Below, in pieces: positions 38,201 through 48,547 of a stretch of 64,000 bases of DNA. Under the pieces are notes generated by a model. It was given only the letters and a program-made list of their open reading frames with translations, was not told the origin of the DNA and searched no databases. The stretch is from contig NW_022985171.1 in the NCBI RefSeq assembly GCF_010093535.1, forward strand, positions 263,779 to 327,778, read 5' to 3'. Both the position numbers and the translations under genes were made by a program. The stretch's first letter is position 1. Each line of letters opens with the position of its first letter. The DNA comes from Lindgomyces ingoldianus (Eukaryota; Ascomycota; Dothideomycetes; Pleosporales; Lindgomycetaceae).

Positions 38201-40790
38201 ACCCATAGCGAACGAAATGCAGTGTAGCTTAGACATCGAGCGCGGCCCGACCATGGGTGTTGGTTCGTTCACTGTGGATGGCGGTGACCATCTCCTGTAC
38301 CTTGTGGCTCACCACCTTGCCATTGACCTGGTGTCGTGGCGCATAATTATGGCCGACCTTGCCGAGCTAATTCACGGACGTCCAGGTAGCCAGGTCCCGC
38401 CATTCCCGTTCCAGGTGTGGAGCCAGTTGCAGGCGGACCAGGCGCGTGAGCAGCTCAGCCCAGCCAAAGTGCTGCCGTTTGAGGTACCCGCGGCAGACTA
38501 CGGTTTCTGGGGGATGGACAACCAGGCAAACACGTACAGAGACAATTCTGAGCTCGGCTTCAAGCTGGACTCTCATACCACGACAATGTTGCTAGGAAGC
38601 TGCAACGCAGCTATGGGCACCGAGCCACTCGACATCTTCCTTGCGGCGCTGATTCACTCCTTTGCCCAGACCTTCACAGAACGCGCACCTCCGGCCTTGT
38701 TCAGCGAAAGTCACGGCCGAGAGCCATGGAGCGCCGACATTGACCTGTCCAGGACTGTGGGCTGGTTCACGGCCGTCTCTCCTATCTTCGTAGCAGGCGG
38801 CTCAGAAGTGGTGGACTTGGTCCGTCAGGTCAAGGACATGCGCCGGAGCGTACCTGGCAAGGGCAGGCCATACTTCGCTTCGCGCTACCTCAACTCGCAG
38901 TGCCGCGAGGCGTTCAAGAAACACTGGCCAGTTGAGGTGCTATTCAACTACCACGGCCTCTACCAGCAGCAGGAGCGCCAAGATTCGACATTTGAGATTG
39001 TGCCGCTGACGCCTGACGACTTCAGTCAGGACTTGCGCAGGCTGGCCCTCTTCGATATATCGGCGACCGTTTCGCACGGCGTTGCTAAGTTCTCCATGAC
39101 GCACAGCCGCGCGATGAAGCACCAGGACCGCATCGCTCAGTGGATGTTGGCCTTCAAAGACTCGCTGTCACATGCCGTCGCCGACCTTGGCGCCATACAT
39201 CAGGGCCAAAGGACGCTCAGTGACTTCCCGCTGCTACCGTTCGGCCGCTTCGCCAGCGTTGACGCCCTCGAGCAGGGGCTTCGCGCCATGGGCATCAACA
39301 GCCTCGCCGACGTCGAGGACGTCTATCCATGCTCGCCTATGCAAGAATCAATACTCGCGGCGCAGGTTCGATGCCGCGACTACTACCAGATTTGCAATGT
39401 CTTTGAGCTGGCGGGCGCCATCAGCGTGCCACGCCTGCACCGCGCCTGGCAGGCCGTCATCGACCGTCATCCCATTCTCCGCACTACCTTCCTCCCGCCA
39501 TCATCGACATGCTCCTCCAGTCGCTTGCAGGTCGTCCGCCGCCCCGGGGTTCAAGCCGCGCGCATTCAGCACATAAGTGACATTCCCATCAACAGCGCCG
39601 CAGAACTAGCAGTTGTATGTCCGACCAGGAATTCGCACCGCGACAACGACGAGGTGGGCGCAAGCCCGCACTTTCTAACCACAGGCGTTAGTGCTGATGG
39701 GGCGCGCGTACTTGTGCGCGTTGAGATGTCTCACGCACTGATTGACGGCGCCAGCCTGCAAACGTTACTCCGCGAGTTCACCGCCGCATACGAGCACCAG
39801 CAGCAAGACAACCCTTGGACCGAGCCCGCACCCAAGTTCTCGAAACACGTTGCGCGCCTCATGGCGGCTAAGCAAGAACAGAAGGGAGAGGCCATGCAAT
39901 ACTGGCAAGACTATGTCGACTCCATTGCTGCCGATCATCAGAGCAGTGTCTCCGTAGCCAACAACACTGCTTGTCCTTCTTCTTGTTCTTCTTCTTCTTC
40001 TTCTTCTTCTTCTTCTTCCTCCTCCTCCTTCTCCTCCTCTTCTTCTTCTCCTTCTTCTTCTTCTTCTCCTCACGACCTCCTCCGCACCGTCATTGTCCCG
40101 CACCACCTCATGCCTTCAATCGACGCAATGCGCGCCTGCTGCGCCACTCACGACGTCACGCCATCAAGCGTGTTGCGTGCCGCCTGGGCCCTTGTACTAT
40201 CGCTACGCGCCGGCGTCTGTAGTCCTCATCCAGCATTCGCATACCTTGTTGCCGGACGAGAAGAAGAAGAAGACCACGGCGACAGCATGGCCGGCGCCAT
40301 CGGCCCATTTTTCAGCACGCTGATCTGCGCACTGGGCGTTTCCGAAGAGAAGACATTGAAGCACATACTGTCTGACGCACAGTCTGATGCCGTGGCAGGG
40401 ATGGCGGCGAGTAGCGCCGCGCCGTGGGTAAAGGGCTTGTTGGATGCAGAGGTGCGCGTAGACGTGTCGTCGATGATTAATTTCAGAAAATATGCGACGA
40501 CGACCAGAAGCAAGGACAGAGAAGAACAAGAAGAAGATGCAAATACACGCTTGGGAGACATTTCAGCATGGCGCACGGTAGCGGTGCATGATCCCTTTGA
40601 GTACGATGTTGTTGTTGAGGCGGAGGAAGATGGCAGAGGGGCGATGGTGGTGGAATTGAAGTTCTGGGGCGATAGGGTTGGAGATGGAGAGGCGGAGGAG
40701 CTAGCGGTAAGACTTGCGAGGGTCATGGGCATGTTGGTTATTAATAGTAGGGTCACGGTTCAGGAGTTAAGGCAAGAGATCGTTATTTAG
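17648..40790 (+). CDS. Six-module non-ribosomal peptide synthetase
   Basis: One gene in five exons: 17648-18022, 18074-21352, 21402-35693, 35760-37679 and 37734-40790. All introns are phase 0, of 49-66 bases, and each GT-AG junction restores a continuous domain (for example PTE|YALTV, PTE|YDIGV and the last carrier domain). The product has 7,640 residues. Domain order: partial C, A1-T1, C-A2-T2, C-A3-T3, C-A4-T4, C-A5-T5-E, C-A6-T6-E, terminal C. Every carrier domain has the GGDS phosphopantetheine serine. Condensation motifs are NHALVDG, HHALYDG, HHALYDG, HHALFDG, NHALTDA and, in the last domain, SHALIDG; the E domains have HHLIMDLFSW and HHLAIDLVSW with ESHGRE. No thioesterase is present, so the terminal C domain probably cyclises and releases the chain, as in other fungal NRPSs. 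The predicted product is a hexapeptide with D-configured residues 5 and 6. A start at 17552 would add 32 residues and is less likely. Confidence 0.93.
20271..23500 (+). other. NRPS module 2: C, A2, T2
   Basis: The condensation domain has EDVYPTSAMQQGIL and NHALVDG and is split by the intron at 21353-21401. A2 spans about residues 1298-1812 with TSGSTGKPKGIV. The pocket reading is D-V-G-Y-C-G-I-I-W-K. T2 has LGGDSVAA. Confidence 0.7.
23501..26730 (+). other. NRPS module 3: C, A3, T3
   Basis: The condensation domain has YPCTALQEGLLALSSKQ and HHALYDG. A3 spans about residues 2375-2885; its signature reads TSGSTGKQKGIV, with Gln in place of the usual Pro. The pocket reading is D-V-A-Y-G-T-M-I-W-K. 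T3 has VGGDSITA instead of LGGDS, with the attachment serine retained. Confidence 0.7.
26731..29950 (+). other. NRPS module 4: C, A4, T4
   Basis: The condensation domain is close to that of module 3 (EDVYPCTPLQEGLMALSARQ, HHALYDG). A4 spans about residues 3442-3958. Its phosphate-binding motif reads TSGSTGKPKEIV, with Glu where Gly is almost invariant, which may slow or alter adenylation. The pocket reading is D-V-G-Y-A-G-V-I-W-K. T4 has LGGDSIGA. Confidence 0.7.
29951..34500 (+). other. NRPS module 5: C, A5, T5, epimerization
   Basis: The condensation domain has YPTTTLQEGLLALSVK and HHALFDG. A5 spans about residues 4527-5045 with TSGSTGVPKGIV; the pocket reading is D-V-G-Y-S-G-L-I-W-K. T5 (LGGDSITA) is followed by an epimerization domain at about 5150-5572 with HHLIMDLFSW, SESHGREAWD and RTVGWFTT. 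All catalytic motifs look intact, so residue 5 should be converted to the D form. Confidence 0.75.
34501..40790 (+). other. NRPS module 6: C, A6, T6, epimerization, terminal C
   Basis: The condensation domain after the first E has NHALTDA, with Ala replacing the usual final Gly. A6 spans about residues 6065-6583 with TSGSTGTPKGCM; the pocket reading is D-V-M-F-V-G-G-I-A-K, close to A1. T6 is split by the 37680-37733 intron. A second epimerization domain follows (about 6688-7098; HHLAIDLVSW, SESHGREPW). The last condensation domain (about 7148-7637) has SHALIDG and is the probable cyclisation/release domain. It carries a long poly-Ser insert. Confidence 0.75.
39976..40073 (+). repeat. TTC/TCC microsatellite encoding poly-Ser in the terminal condensation domain
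   Basis: About 95 bases of C/T-rich trinucleotide repeat encode a run of about 30 residues that is nearly all Ser with single Phe and Pro interruptions. It lies between the SHALIDG motif and the second half of the domain, probably in a surface loop. The frame stays open through it. Confidence 0.88.
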
Positions 40791-40870
40791 ATGTATATTT
40801 TCCTATATTAGTAGATTTGTTGAATTATAGAGAAATGAAGCGCATATAGTTTCCCCATACCCCGCAGAAT
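40791..40870. terminator. Convergent 3' gap between NRPS and ZIP-transporter remnant
   Basis: Only 80 bases separate the NRPS stop from the end of the opposing ZIP fragment. The sequence is AT-rich and presumably contains the NRPS transcript end. Confidence 0.45.
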
Positions 40871-41296
40871 TTACAGCCGTAGAATGAATTCAAAGAGGAC
40901 TAAAAGAAGGTAAGTAGGTGATTCATCGCTCGGCCGTTTGCAATAACAATCCAATTGATATATAGGCCCTCCTAGCGTCTCAAGCCAATTTCCAAGCAGC
41001 GCCACGATGCCAGCACCAAGCAATAAGCATGCAATCTTGAAGACCAGCGAAGTCAAGTTTCTCGTCACCCTCGGGTCGAACAAGAAGTCACGGGCGTGGA
41101 ATTCAACTAGGCCCGTGTAAATCAAGATGCCGGCCGAAATCGAGTCGGGCCCTCCAGAGACAGCAGTTGCCGTAAAGCTGCCGGGGTTGTATGTTGTCCG
41201 AAGACCCAGGGCAATCGAGATCGAGATAGGCGTTGTGAGACTGTAGCCTAGGCAGATAGCATGGATATACAGGGCCCTGCGTTCACTATAGCACAT
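40871..41296 (-). pseudogene. 3' fragment of a ZIP-family zinc/iron transporter
   Basis: The frame encodes the last part of a plasma-membrane ZIP transporter: a GYSLTTPISISIALGLRTTYNPG helix, SISAGILIYTGLVE with the conserved metal-site residues of transmembrane segment 5, and a final hydrophobic helix ending GIVALLGNWL. ZIP proteins normally stop about there; here the frame runs on for some 37 unrelated residues. A likely intron acceptor (CTATAG) lies just before the GAACGCAGG coding start. No transmembrane segments 1-3 or His-rich loop are visible upstream, where an uninformative 295-base stretch meets a transposon relic at 41592. The gene is therefore broken, and family members are usually three to four times longer. 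Confidence 0.75.
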
Positions 41297-41591
41297 AAGC
41301 TGGTATCAATACACTTTCAGCGGCCAGTTCATTCAGGTTCCTGTCAGCAGATTCACCCCAAATTTTAGTATGTTGAATCGCGCATTGTGTTACACATGTC
41401 GGCCAATCTACAGCTGCGCGGCATATATATTCATTAGCTATTGGTGGTGGGTGTAGAACCTGGCTTTGTGAGCGGGCAATTCGCAGAATGACGTTCGTCA
41501 GGTGGGGCCGTGCGCCAGGTGGTTCGCCACGTTATCGCCACGTTATCGTACGCTACTCGCCCCACAGTTGCTAAGGTGTTCCTACAATACA
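41297..41591. other. Intergenic DNA between ZIP fragment and transposon relic
   Basis: Normal-composition sequence with a short tandem CACGTTATCGC repeat at about 41527-41548. No coding segment matching the missing ZIP N-terminus is seen on either strand. Confidence 0.5.
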
Positions 41592-43419
41592 GTCAAACCC
41601 CGCCAAGCCGATCACCCGCCAAGCTAATAACCTTAATATCGCGATAATTTTTTTGTGCCTTAATTATCCCCCTATACAAATTAATTAATACCTTACCCCC
41701 TAATATATTAGCTGCAAAACACTAAAATATTGCCTTACTAAAATTAATAAGCAATAGCTTACAGGATTACAAAAGAACAGCGCAGAGCTCTTAGAAGCTA
41801 GTATAAGAGTTAAACACCTTAACTATGCTACAAGGACTGTATACAGTGGTTCTTATAGCAGTATAACTATAGAATTAGTTAGTTAACAGTCTCTAAGTTG
41901 CTAAGCAGCATGTTTAATAATATTAACTAACCTAATCTCTCTTAGCAGCCTTTATTAGCAGTGCAACATATAACTAGTAATTAGCTAATCCTTAACTTAA
42001 TACTTTTCTAGTAGTTCTAGTTAATAGAAGCTTGTAGAGCTTATATTACTAGCAACCTGCTTTTTAAGAAAGCACGTAAGATCTAGCTACAGATTAACAA
42101 GTATTAACATCTACCTCCTCTAAAGTTTAGCCAGGGCTGGCTATATTAGTTCTAGCAGCGCTTTAATATTAAGTTTTAACAGCGCTACAGTGAGGCTAGA
42201 TCTGTAGATAATACTGCAGTAAAAGAGGTAATAAAATTAGTTTAAACAATCTGTAGCAAGTATGCTAAAGAGAATATATATAATATAGATAAGATAAGGT
42301 TATTTTAGAGAAATATACTAGTAGAAGGGCTATTAACCTAGCCTCTACCTAGAGTTAAAAAGTTAAAGTTAAGGATTACTATAGTATGCTGTACTAACGT
42401 AACTAGCTTTTATTAGCTATCTCTATAGCTTATTAGCTATGCTAAGCAGCCTTAACCTCTCTGTAGTATTAATCTCTAAGCGCTTAATATATATTAGCGT
42501 GTAAATAAGAAGGCATAGATAAACTTAACACTTATAGCTAAGTAGTTAATATATTTCTATAGTAGTGTTATAGCTTAGCTAATTCTTCTCCTTATAGACA
42601 ACTTTAAGGCTTACATTTAAGGCCTGCAGCAGGCTCTTTTACTATCCTATATCTGTGTTGCCTTTCTTCTACTAAATACAACAAGCCTATATTAACTTCT
42701 TAATTAAGGGATTATCTAGAATCTAAAGACCTACTATAGGAAATACTAGCTTTAATTTATAGTAAAGAAGTATAAGGCTAGCTACAACCCTTTATTAATA
42801 ATTATGCTTTAAAACACGCTTTAATAGCTGCGCATTGCTTAGATAGACAATATATTAAGCTTAACAATATACAATTGCTTCTGCCGCAGTACAGTTATCC
42901 TACCACAGGTACCGCAGCTACCCCTCCAGCCAGAACTAGACCTCTTAGGCCTATACAATTGTACGCAGGAGGCTAGCTAGATATAGGATATAATAAGCCT
43001 TAGTAACTTCCTTAATCTAATTAATAAGGACACTAATATTAGGAAGAAAGATTAAATGCTTAAGGATATAGTTATAGAGCATAACAATAGCGTTAATACT
43101 AAGAAGGCTTAAGCTAAAGATAAGGGCAAGATTATACCTTTACTTATAACTTGTTAAGTAATTTAGGCTATCTAGTTACTTTTATAATACTAACAACACT
43201 AAGAGACAGTAATTAATATAGACATCTGCTAACTTAAGCGCCTAGAGAGGCAATATTAAGCCTACAAGGCTTAACATCAGCGCTAACAAACACTAGATAG
43301 TTAGCTTATATAATTAAATTATTGCTAAGACACATCTTGGCAACCCCAGTGAGCTAATACCCTCAGTAAGGCGATTGAATTGACGTGGCTGGATTCCTAT
43401 CGGCTTGGCGGGGTTTGAC
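41592..43419. mobile_element. RIP-decayed DNA transposon with Fot1-like terminal inverted repeats
   Basis: The ends share a perfect 21-base inverted repeat that begins GTCAAACCCCGCCAAG (41592-41612 and 43399-43419). The interior, about 1.8 kb, is AT-rich, with TA-rich RIP composition and no open frame. Size and termini resemble fungal Fot1/pogo-type elements, whose ends also begin AGTCAA. A clean TA duplication is not visible at both borders, so the exact ends may be off by a few bases. Confidence 0.65.
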
Positions 43420-45063
43420 AGGTGTTCGAGGCGGCGCTGAGTGCCCGCTGAGCCGGCTGCCTCGCTTGCCGGCCAATCGCCCGCCCCCGGCATCCGTGCA
43501 CGCTCTCTGCCGGCTGCCGGCTGAGCCCGCCGCGGATTGCCCATGTACCTGCTATATTGAATTGAGAGGTTACGCCTGTCTGCTGCTAATTGGCCTTGTT
43601 CCTGTGGAACTTCTTCTTCGCGCTGCTGACGCTGTATTACGCCCTGTATTGTAGCTCCTTGAAGGCCTAGCTGCTCTGTTGCCCGCATGACTGAGCCCTG
43701 CAGAAAGGCAATGTGCCGTATCCGTAGGATTTTGAGCAGTTGCCTGCTGGGACTTGGTGGAAAACGTGGCATAAATTTTGACAGGTGTTTCACTTGTATG
43801 GACTGGGGTGGATGAGAAGGTACGAGCGATCAACTACTATGTGGCAAAGGATAGAGAGGGAGGGGATAGAAGTACTTCATGAACAGCGAAGGCAGACGGC
43901 TTTATATGCTCGTGTACTTCGCTACGTGTCCCTTCCTGATTCAATCTCTTCGGCGCAGCCTGGCTTCTCAGCTGCTAGATCCAGATCCATGCCCACCAGA
44001 GGCGAAGCCTCCCCTGCTGGCGAGCTCTGGTTATCCGCGATGGCTGCGCTAGGCGCATGAATTACAGCTCATGGACATGGCTCCACCATCCTTTGAACTG
44101 GGTTCGAGAGATACCCAAGCGGAGCAGTTCCCTTTTACGCAGCGAAGGGGCAGCTCAATGCGCCGCTCTGGTTCGCGTCCTTCCTTTGCTACCCTTGGAC
44201 AAAGCTGCTGCTCGAGCTCAATCTAGTCGAAGGGATTTCAGCCGCACTCTGTGACGTGTGAGACCGCGCTTTCGGGCGCAGCTTGCTAAGACAGTGGCCT
44301 GAAATCGGACTTAGGCACAGTAGCAAAGGCTGAATCGTTTCTCTCTACGGTCCGTCTGGGACCACGCCTAGATCCATGATCCCTCACTTAGCAGAGGTGA
44401 GGCATTTTCGTGATTGGCGCTTGCGGATGTATTCAGGGGCAGGTCAGGCGCTGCCCCGGTGCGGTTGCGGCGGTGAATGTTAGATCAGGGATGACCGAAA
44501 GATAGTGGGCCAACACTATGGTCAGATTAGATCATGCTCATCAGAGGGTTGAGAAAAGGAAGCCAAAGAGGCATAGATGTGATCTCGAACATCGTCGTAA
44601 CAGACCGAAAGGGTATCGGGAAAAAATCCAAACATGAAGGGGGAGAAGACTCTAGACATGGAAGCGAAGATCCATATGATGTGAGGCCAGCTAGAGATGT
44701 ATAGTCGTCCAATCCGCACGGAAATCATATAGACAGAATCACAGGCTACCTCGTCAAGTGGATTGAAGAGGTGGGAACCGGAGACGCCGTGCAAAATTTT
44801 GGCTGATTAGTGTGAGGTTCTTGATTGGCGGGCGGAGACGAAAGAGAGCAGGCGGGCGGGGCGCGGATTGGCATCGGCTACTTGGCGACGGAAGTGCCAG
44901 GGTAGGATGAGAGAAGTTTAAGGAAAAGAGATGAGGAGGAAGCCTGATGGAGGGGCGAGCATTTTATAGATGTCAAAAGCAGCGGGTTGGTGGGGCGAGG
45001 AGCGATACCCGATGAGGCTAAGCGCAGGGACTGCGCTAAACCCTAAGAGGGAGTCCCTGGACA
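43420..45063. other. GC-richer region of unknown content
   Basis: Composition returns to non-RIP levels. Several short frames exist on both strands, but none shows a recognisable domain. A phrase TTTGACAGGTGTT occurs at about 43413 and again at about 43778, bracketing about 365 bases. On the minus strand a TATA-like TCTATAAAATG (about 44959-44970) is followed by a C/T-rich leader and ATG codons, which looks like the front of a gene whose body is absent. I see no convincing gene. Confidence 0.45.
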
Positions 45064-45431
45064 TAGATTACTAGCTTAAACTTTAGCATTAGTCAGCATA
45101 AGTTTAACGCTTACATTTTATAAGGCTTATGCTTATCGCACATTAGTGCCTGCAGGCCAGCAGCACTGACATATGGCCTAGAAATGAAAGATGACAACGT
45201 ATATAAGATAATCACCACGTAGGAGCCAATAATTGCACTTAATAAGGTATTATAGAAGAAAAAGACGCACCGAGACTAGCAACTCTTGTCTGTGATACAA
45301 CCTTATTAGCATTCTATGCTGCTCTTTCCTACCTAGCTTTACAACCAACTGTGATACTCGCATGTTAATACGCTTGGTTTCAACTATTTTCAGTCTTCGC
45401 TATTGCTTGCTGGTTCATCTTCAAAGCAATC

Positions 45432-47800
45432 ATGACAACATACGCGGCATTAGTGCCCCACGATATTGTCAAACAGTCGGGTACCTTGACTAGATTTCCA
45501 ACGGCGGTCCATCGTGATCACGCTCTATGCCTGGAAGCAGCACACAAGATTCGAGATGACTTTGTATCCAAGGTTGATGTGGACTTGAATGCTAAGACTA
45601 TAGGTGAATATCCTGTACTAGGCTCGGTTCACGTGGTTGCATTTACAATACCAGAGTGCTTGCCTGAAAGACTGGCACTCATGACGAGGTTTACCGACTT
45701 TACTATAATGAATGACGGTAAGCCTGCAAACATGATTTCAAATATATTGAGTTAACAATTACCAGACTACTATGACGCTGTTGATGTCAAAAGAGTGACT
45801 GCATTCAATGCGGAGCTCCAGCGTTCGCTACAAGGTCCCAACAATTCGATTAGCGACGGAACAAACGTAGCGATCAAAACAAAGCAGTTTCAAGCCAGCA
45901 TTTTAGTCGAGATGATGACTATGGACCGCGACTTAGCTATGGACGTCATGACCACTTATAGTAATGGCCTACAGATAGCAACATCTCCCCCTTCCGGTAT
46001 CTCTTCTATAGAAGAGTATCTCCCCATTCGGCTGGTGAACTGCGGCCTCGAGTAAGATGATGACAGACCTTTGCTGTGTAACACATGCGGCTAATTTACA
46101 ATAGTGTGTTTCAAGACATGTCGTGTTTTGGTATAGGGATTCGTCTCACGCAGGCGGAAAAAACAAAGTTGTCCGAGATCGCCAATACCGCGCTGTATAC
46201 GGCGGCACTCATCAACGACTGCCATAGCTGGCCGAAAGAGCTGAAACATCACCTTGACACACAAGGCTCAGAAATCCCGTTCAATGCGGTCTGCATCTTA
46301 ATGCGGCAGTATAAATGCTCAGACACCGAAGCTATAGAGAGACTTCGAGAAAAATACGTGGAACTTCAGGAGCAACACTTGTTCCTGGTCAGAAAGCTAG
46401 AGCAGAGTGAGGGAGTCATCTCTGACGCTCATCGCAAATACATCATGGCAGCTCAGTATGCGGCTTCAGGTTCAGAATTCTGGAGTATCTTTGCTCCTCG
46501 CTACCCAACCAAGGAGGAGTTGAAACAACCAGAGTGTCTGCTGGTGGATGACATCTTCCAATGGAAACATGCGTTGACCAATGGCCATCAGGAAGATCAT
46601 TCTGCGCTACCTTTCAGCGGGGCCGTTGCAACAAATGGCGTCAAGTTGTCTCAAGTCAATGGAGCTGTAGCTTCAGGAATACCATCAGCTGAAGTGATCG
46701 ATCACAATGTGAATGGAGTCGATGAATCGACACATGAAAATGGCTACATTGGCAACACAAACATGCCATGCAATGGTACTCAACATCTGTTGAAAACCCC
46801 TTCTGATGATGTGAGCATCAGCGCATTCTCCTTCATTGAATGAATTCTGACTCTGTAGATAGGCTGTTAGAGCTCCTTACAACTACATTAATACCCTTCC
46901 TTCGAAAAAGATCAGGGAGACCTTCATCGACGCCCTCGACTCTTGGCTAGAAGTCCCAGCCGCATCTTCATCATCCATTAAATCTATTGTTGGCATGCTC
47001 CATCATTCATCTCTCATGCTTGACGACATCGAGGACAACTCAATGCTGCGTAGGGGAAATCCTACCGCTCATACTTTGTTTGGCACAGCACAAACAATAA
47101 ACTCGGCCAACTACATTTTTGTGTGTGCTTTTGAGGAACTCCAGCAGCTTCAGAGCCCAAACACTGTGGAGATCTTTATAGAGGAGTTGAAGAACCTACA
47201 TTGTGGACAGGCTCTGGACTTGCATTGGAAATATCATTCTCACGTGCCCACTGTCGAAGAGTACATGACGATGGTTGATCATAAGACGGGGGGTCTCTTT
47301 CGATTGTGTGTTCGGCTGATGCAAGGTGAATCTAGCAGGAAGAGCGAACATATTGATGCAGACCGATTTGTCACATTACTTGGGCGTTATTTCCAAATTC
47401 GCGATGATTACCAAAACCTCATGTCAGACGAAGTGAGACTACATACTCGACTGTGTGGCGAAACACAGCTAACGTGCAACAGTACGCTAGTCAAAAGGGG
47501 TTTTGCGAGGACCTGGATGAGGGCAAGATTTCCTTACCGCTCATCCACTGTCTCACCGGCTCTGATCCCGAACAGACTATGATCAAGGGCATATTACAGC
47601 ACAAAGGCGTTGGAGAGATGTCGATGGGATTGAAAAGGCTGATCTTGGGGAAAATGAGAAAAGGAGGAGCCCTCGACTTTACTTTCTCGCTGCTTCAGGA
47701 CATGCAAGAGGATATACTCAAAGAGTTGAAGTTGCTCGAAGCTGAATTCGGGTCTGAGAACCCCATCCTCGAATTGGTGCTAAGAAGGCTATGGGTGTAA
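45432..47800 (+). CDS. Bifunctional terpene synthase (cyclase + prenyltransferase), left copy
   Basis: This chimeric fungal enzyme should build a C20 or C25 prenyl diphosphate in its C-terminal half and cyclise it in its N-terminal half, like the fusicoccadiene and ophiobolin synthases. Exons are 45432-45717, 45766-46051, 46105-46810, 46863-47432 and 47483-47800, giving 721 residues, the usual size. In the cyclase part, splicing forms the metal-binding DDYYD (95-99), and the NSE motif is N228-D-x-x-S232-x-x-K-E236. The prenyltransferase part has LMLDDIED (480-484), the NSANY stretch and a second Asp-rich RDDYQN (606-611). A linker of about 100 residues without motifs joins the halves. Motifs are complete, so it looks functional. 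The cyclised product cannot be deduced. It is a twin of 56040-58408. Confidence 0.93.
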
Positions 47801-47883
47801 GGATTTATCCAGCTATAGAAGCTGTTTACTCCCTACTGCCCGCCAGTACTAACACTGTAGGAGATCGATGATAAGCACTTTGT

Positions 47884-47979
47884 TCAACTTTCTAGTAATA
47901 CTGCTTTAGCATCCCCAAAGTCTGCCAGACCACTTGCTAGTCTTGGAATATGTACCTATTTAACAATTCTAAATCTGTC
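47884..47979 (-). pseudogene. Relic of the 3' end of a peroxiredoxin-like gene
   Basis: These bases match, in inverted orientation, the last ~96 bases of the intact gene at 54275-54940, including its stop codon. About nine differences occur, all transitions, in the portion farther from the terpene synthase. The rest of the gene is missing, so the duplication broke inside it. Confidence 0.8.
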
Positions 47980-48547
47980 TCTAGCCTTGCGGGCACAAGT
48001 TATAAGAGGAGCTATGTACTGTAGGCGAAGAGTCCGTGGAGCCATATAATTTATATAGTATTGATGGATGTTAAGCCTAAGGATGATTAGGCAGGCTATT
48101 TGTGAGAGCACTGTGTACAGGAAGTATAAGGCACAGAAGAGGGTATAGGACAGTATTGATGGAATCCTTAGGGAGACTCAGGGGTTCGGGAAAAGATATA
48201 TATATGTCTACTAGAGCACGTGACGGGATGTTATGTGTTTAAGGCTAGGCCGAGGGCACTAGGCTCTAAGTATAGAAGACGCGTGTAGTAGTAAACGCGT
48301 GCGTGCGTGCAACTATATAGTTGTAGGCGCGCCCTAAGACAGTCTATCGTGCTGCAAACGCCCCACTGATTATTTCCTTGCGCTATTTCCGCACAGTCGA
48401 GCCTGGACAAGACTTGTTCGTGCGATTTGCTTCTCACGTAGTCATGATACACGAGTCATCAGTTGTTGGCCCCATGCATAGATCACGTCGAAGTGTATAC
48501 CAGAGAGCTGCCGACCAGCGATTTGAAGGCTTTGCACGTCGCTTACA
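47980..48547. other. Intergenic region with a retroelement LTR fragment
   Basis: Contains the inverted LTR-like segment described at 48101-48250, a CGTG-repeat stretch near 48297-48310 and the 3' flank of the salicylate synthase. No gene is supported. Confidence 0.5.
48101..48250 (-). repeat. LTR-like fragment related to 4821-5060
   Basis: Read on the minus strand it shares with the LTR at 4821 the order TCACGTGCYCTAG, ATATATATAT, AACCCCT, CTAAGGATTC, ACCC(C)TCTTCTG and CAGTGCTCTCACA. This is a dispersed LTR promoter fragment. Boundaries are approximate. Confidence 0.6.

Larger units (their letters stand above)
45064..47979. repeat. Left arm of a ~2.9-kb inverted duplication
   Basis: This arm pairs with 58776-56021 and, across a transposon insertion, with 55012-54845 on the right. 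All reading-frame boundaries mirror about one constant sum (103840), with identical translations and no length change. It includes 368 bases upstream of the terpene synthase start and the whole gene. Beyond about 47903 the match drops to scattered transitions, and homology stops near 47979 inside the relic of the peroxiredoxin-like gene. Confidence 0.93.

Noticed and set aside
17648..40790. Reading the NRPS as four or five separate genes
   Set aside because: Every break is a 49-66 base GT-AG intron in phase 0 that rejoins a condensation or carrier domain, so one gene is the better model.
41592..43419. Possible CRISPR or satellite array in the AT-rich block
   Set aside because: The repetition is compositional, with no regular unit or spacer, as expected from RIP.
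43314..43793. Minus-strand frame of 159 codons
   Set aside because: No recognisable domain, low-complexity Arg/Gln/Ala composition, and it spans the transposon end, so it is not called as a gene.
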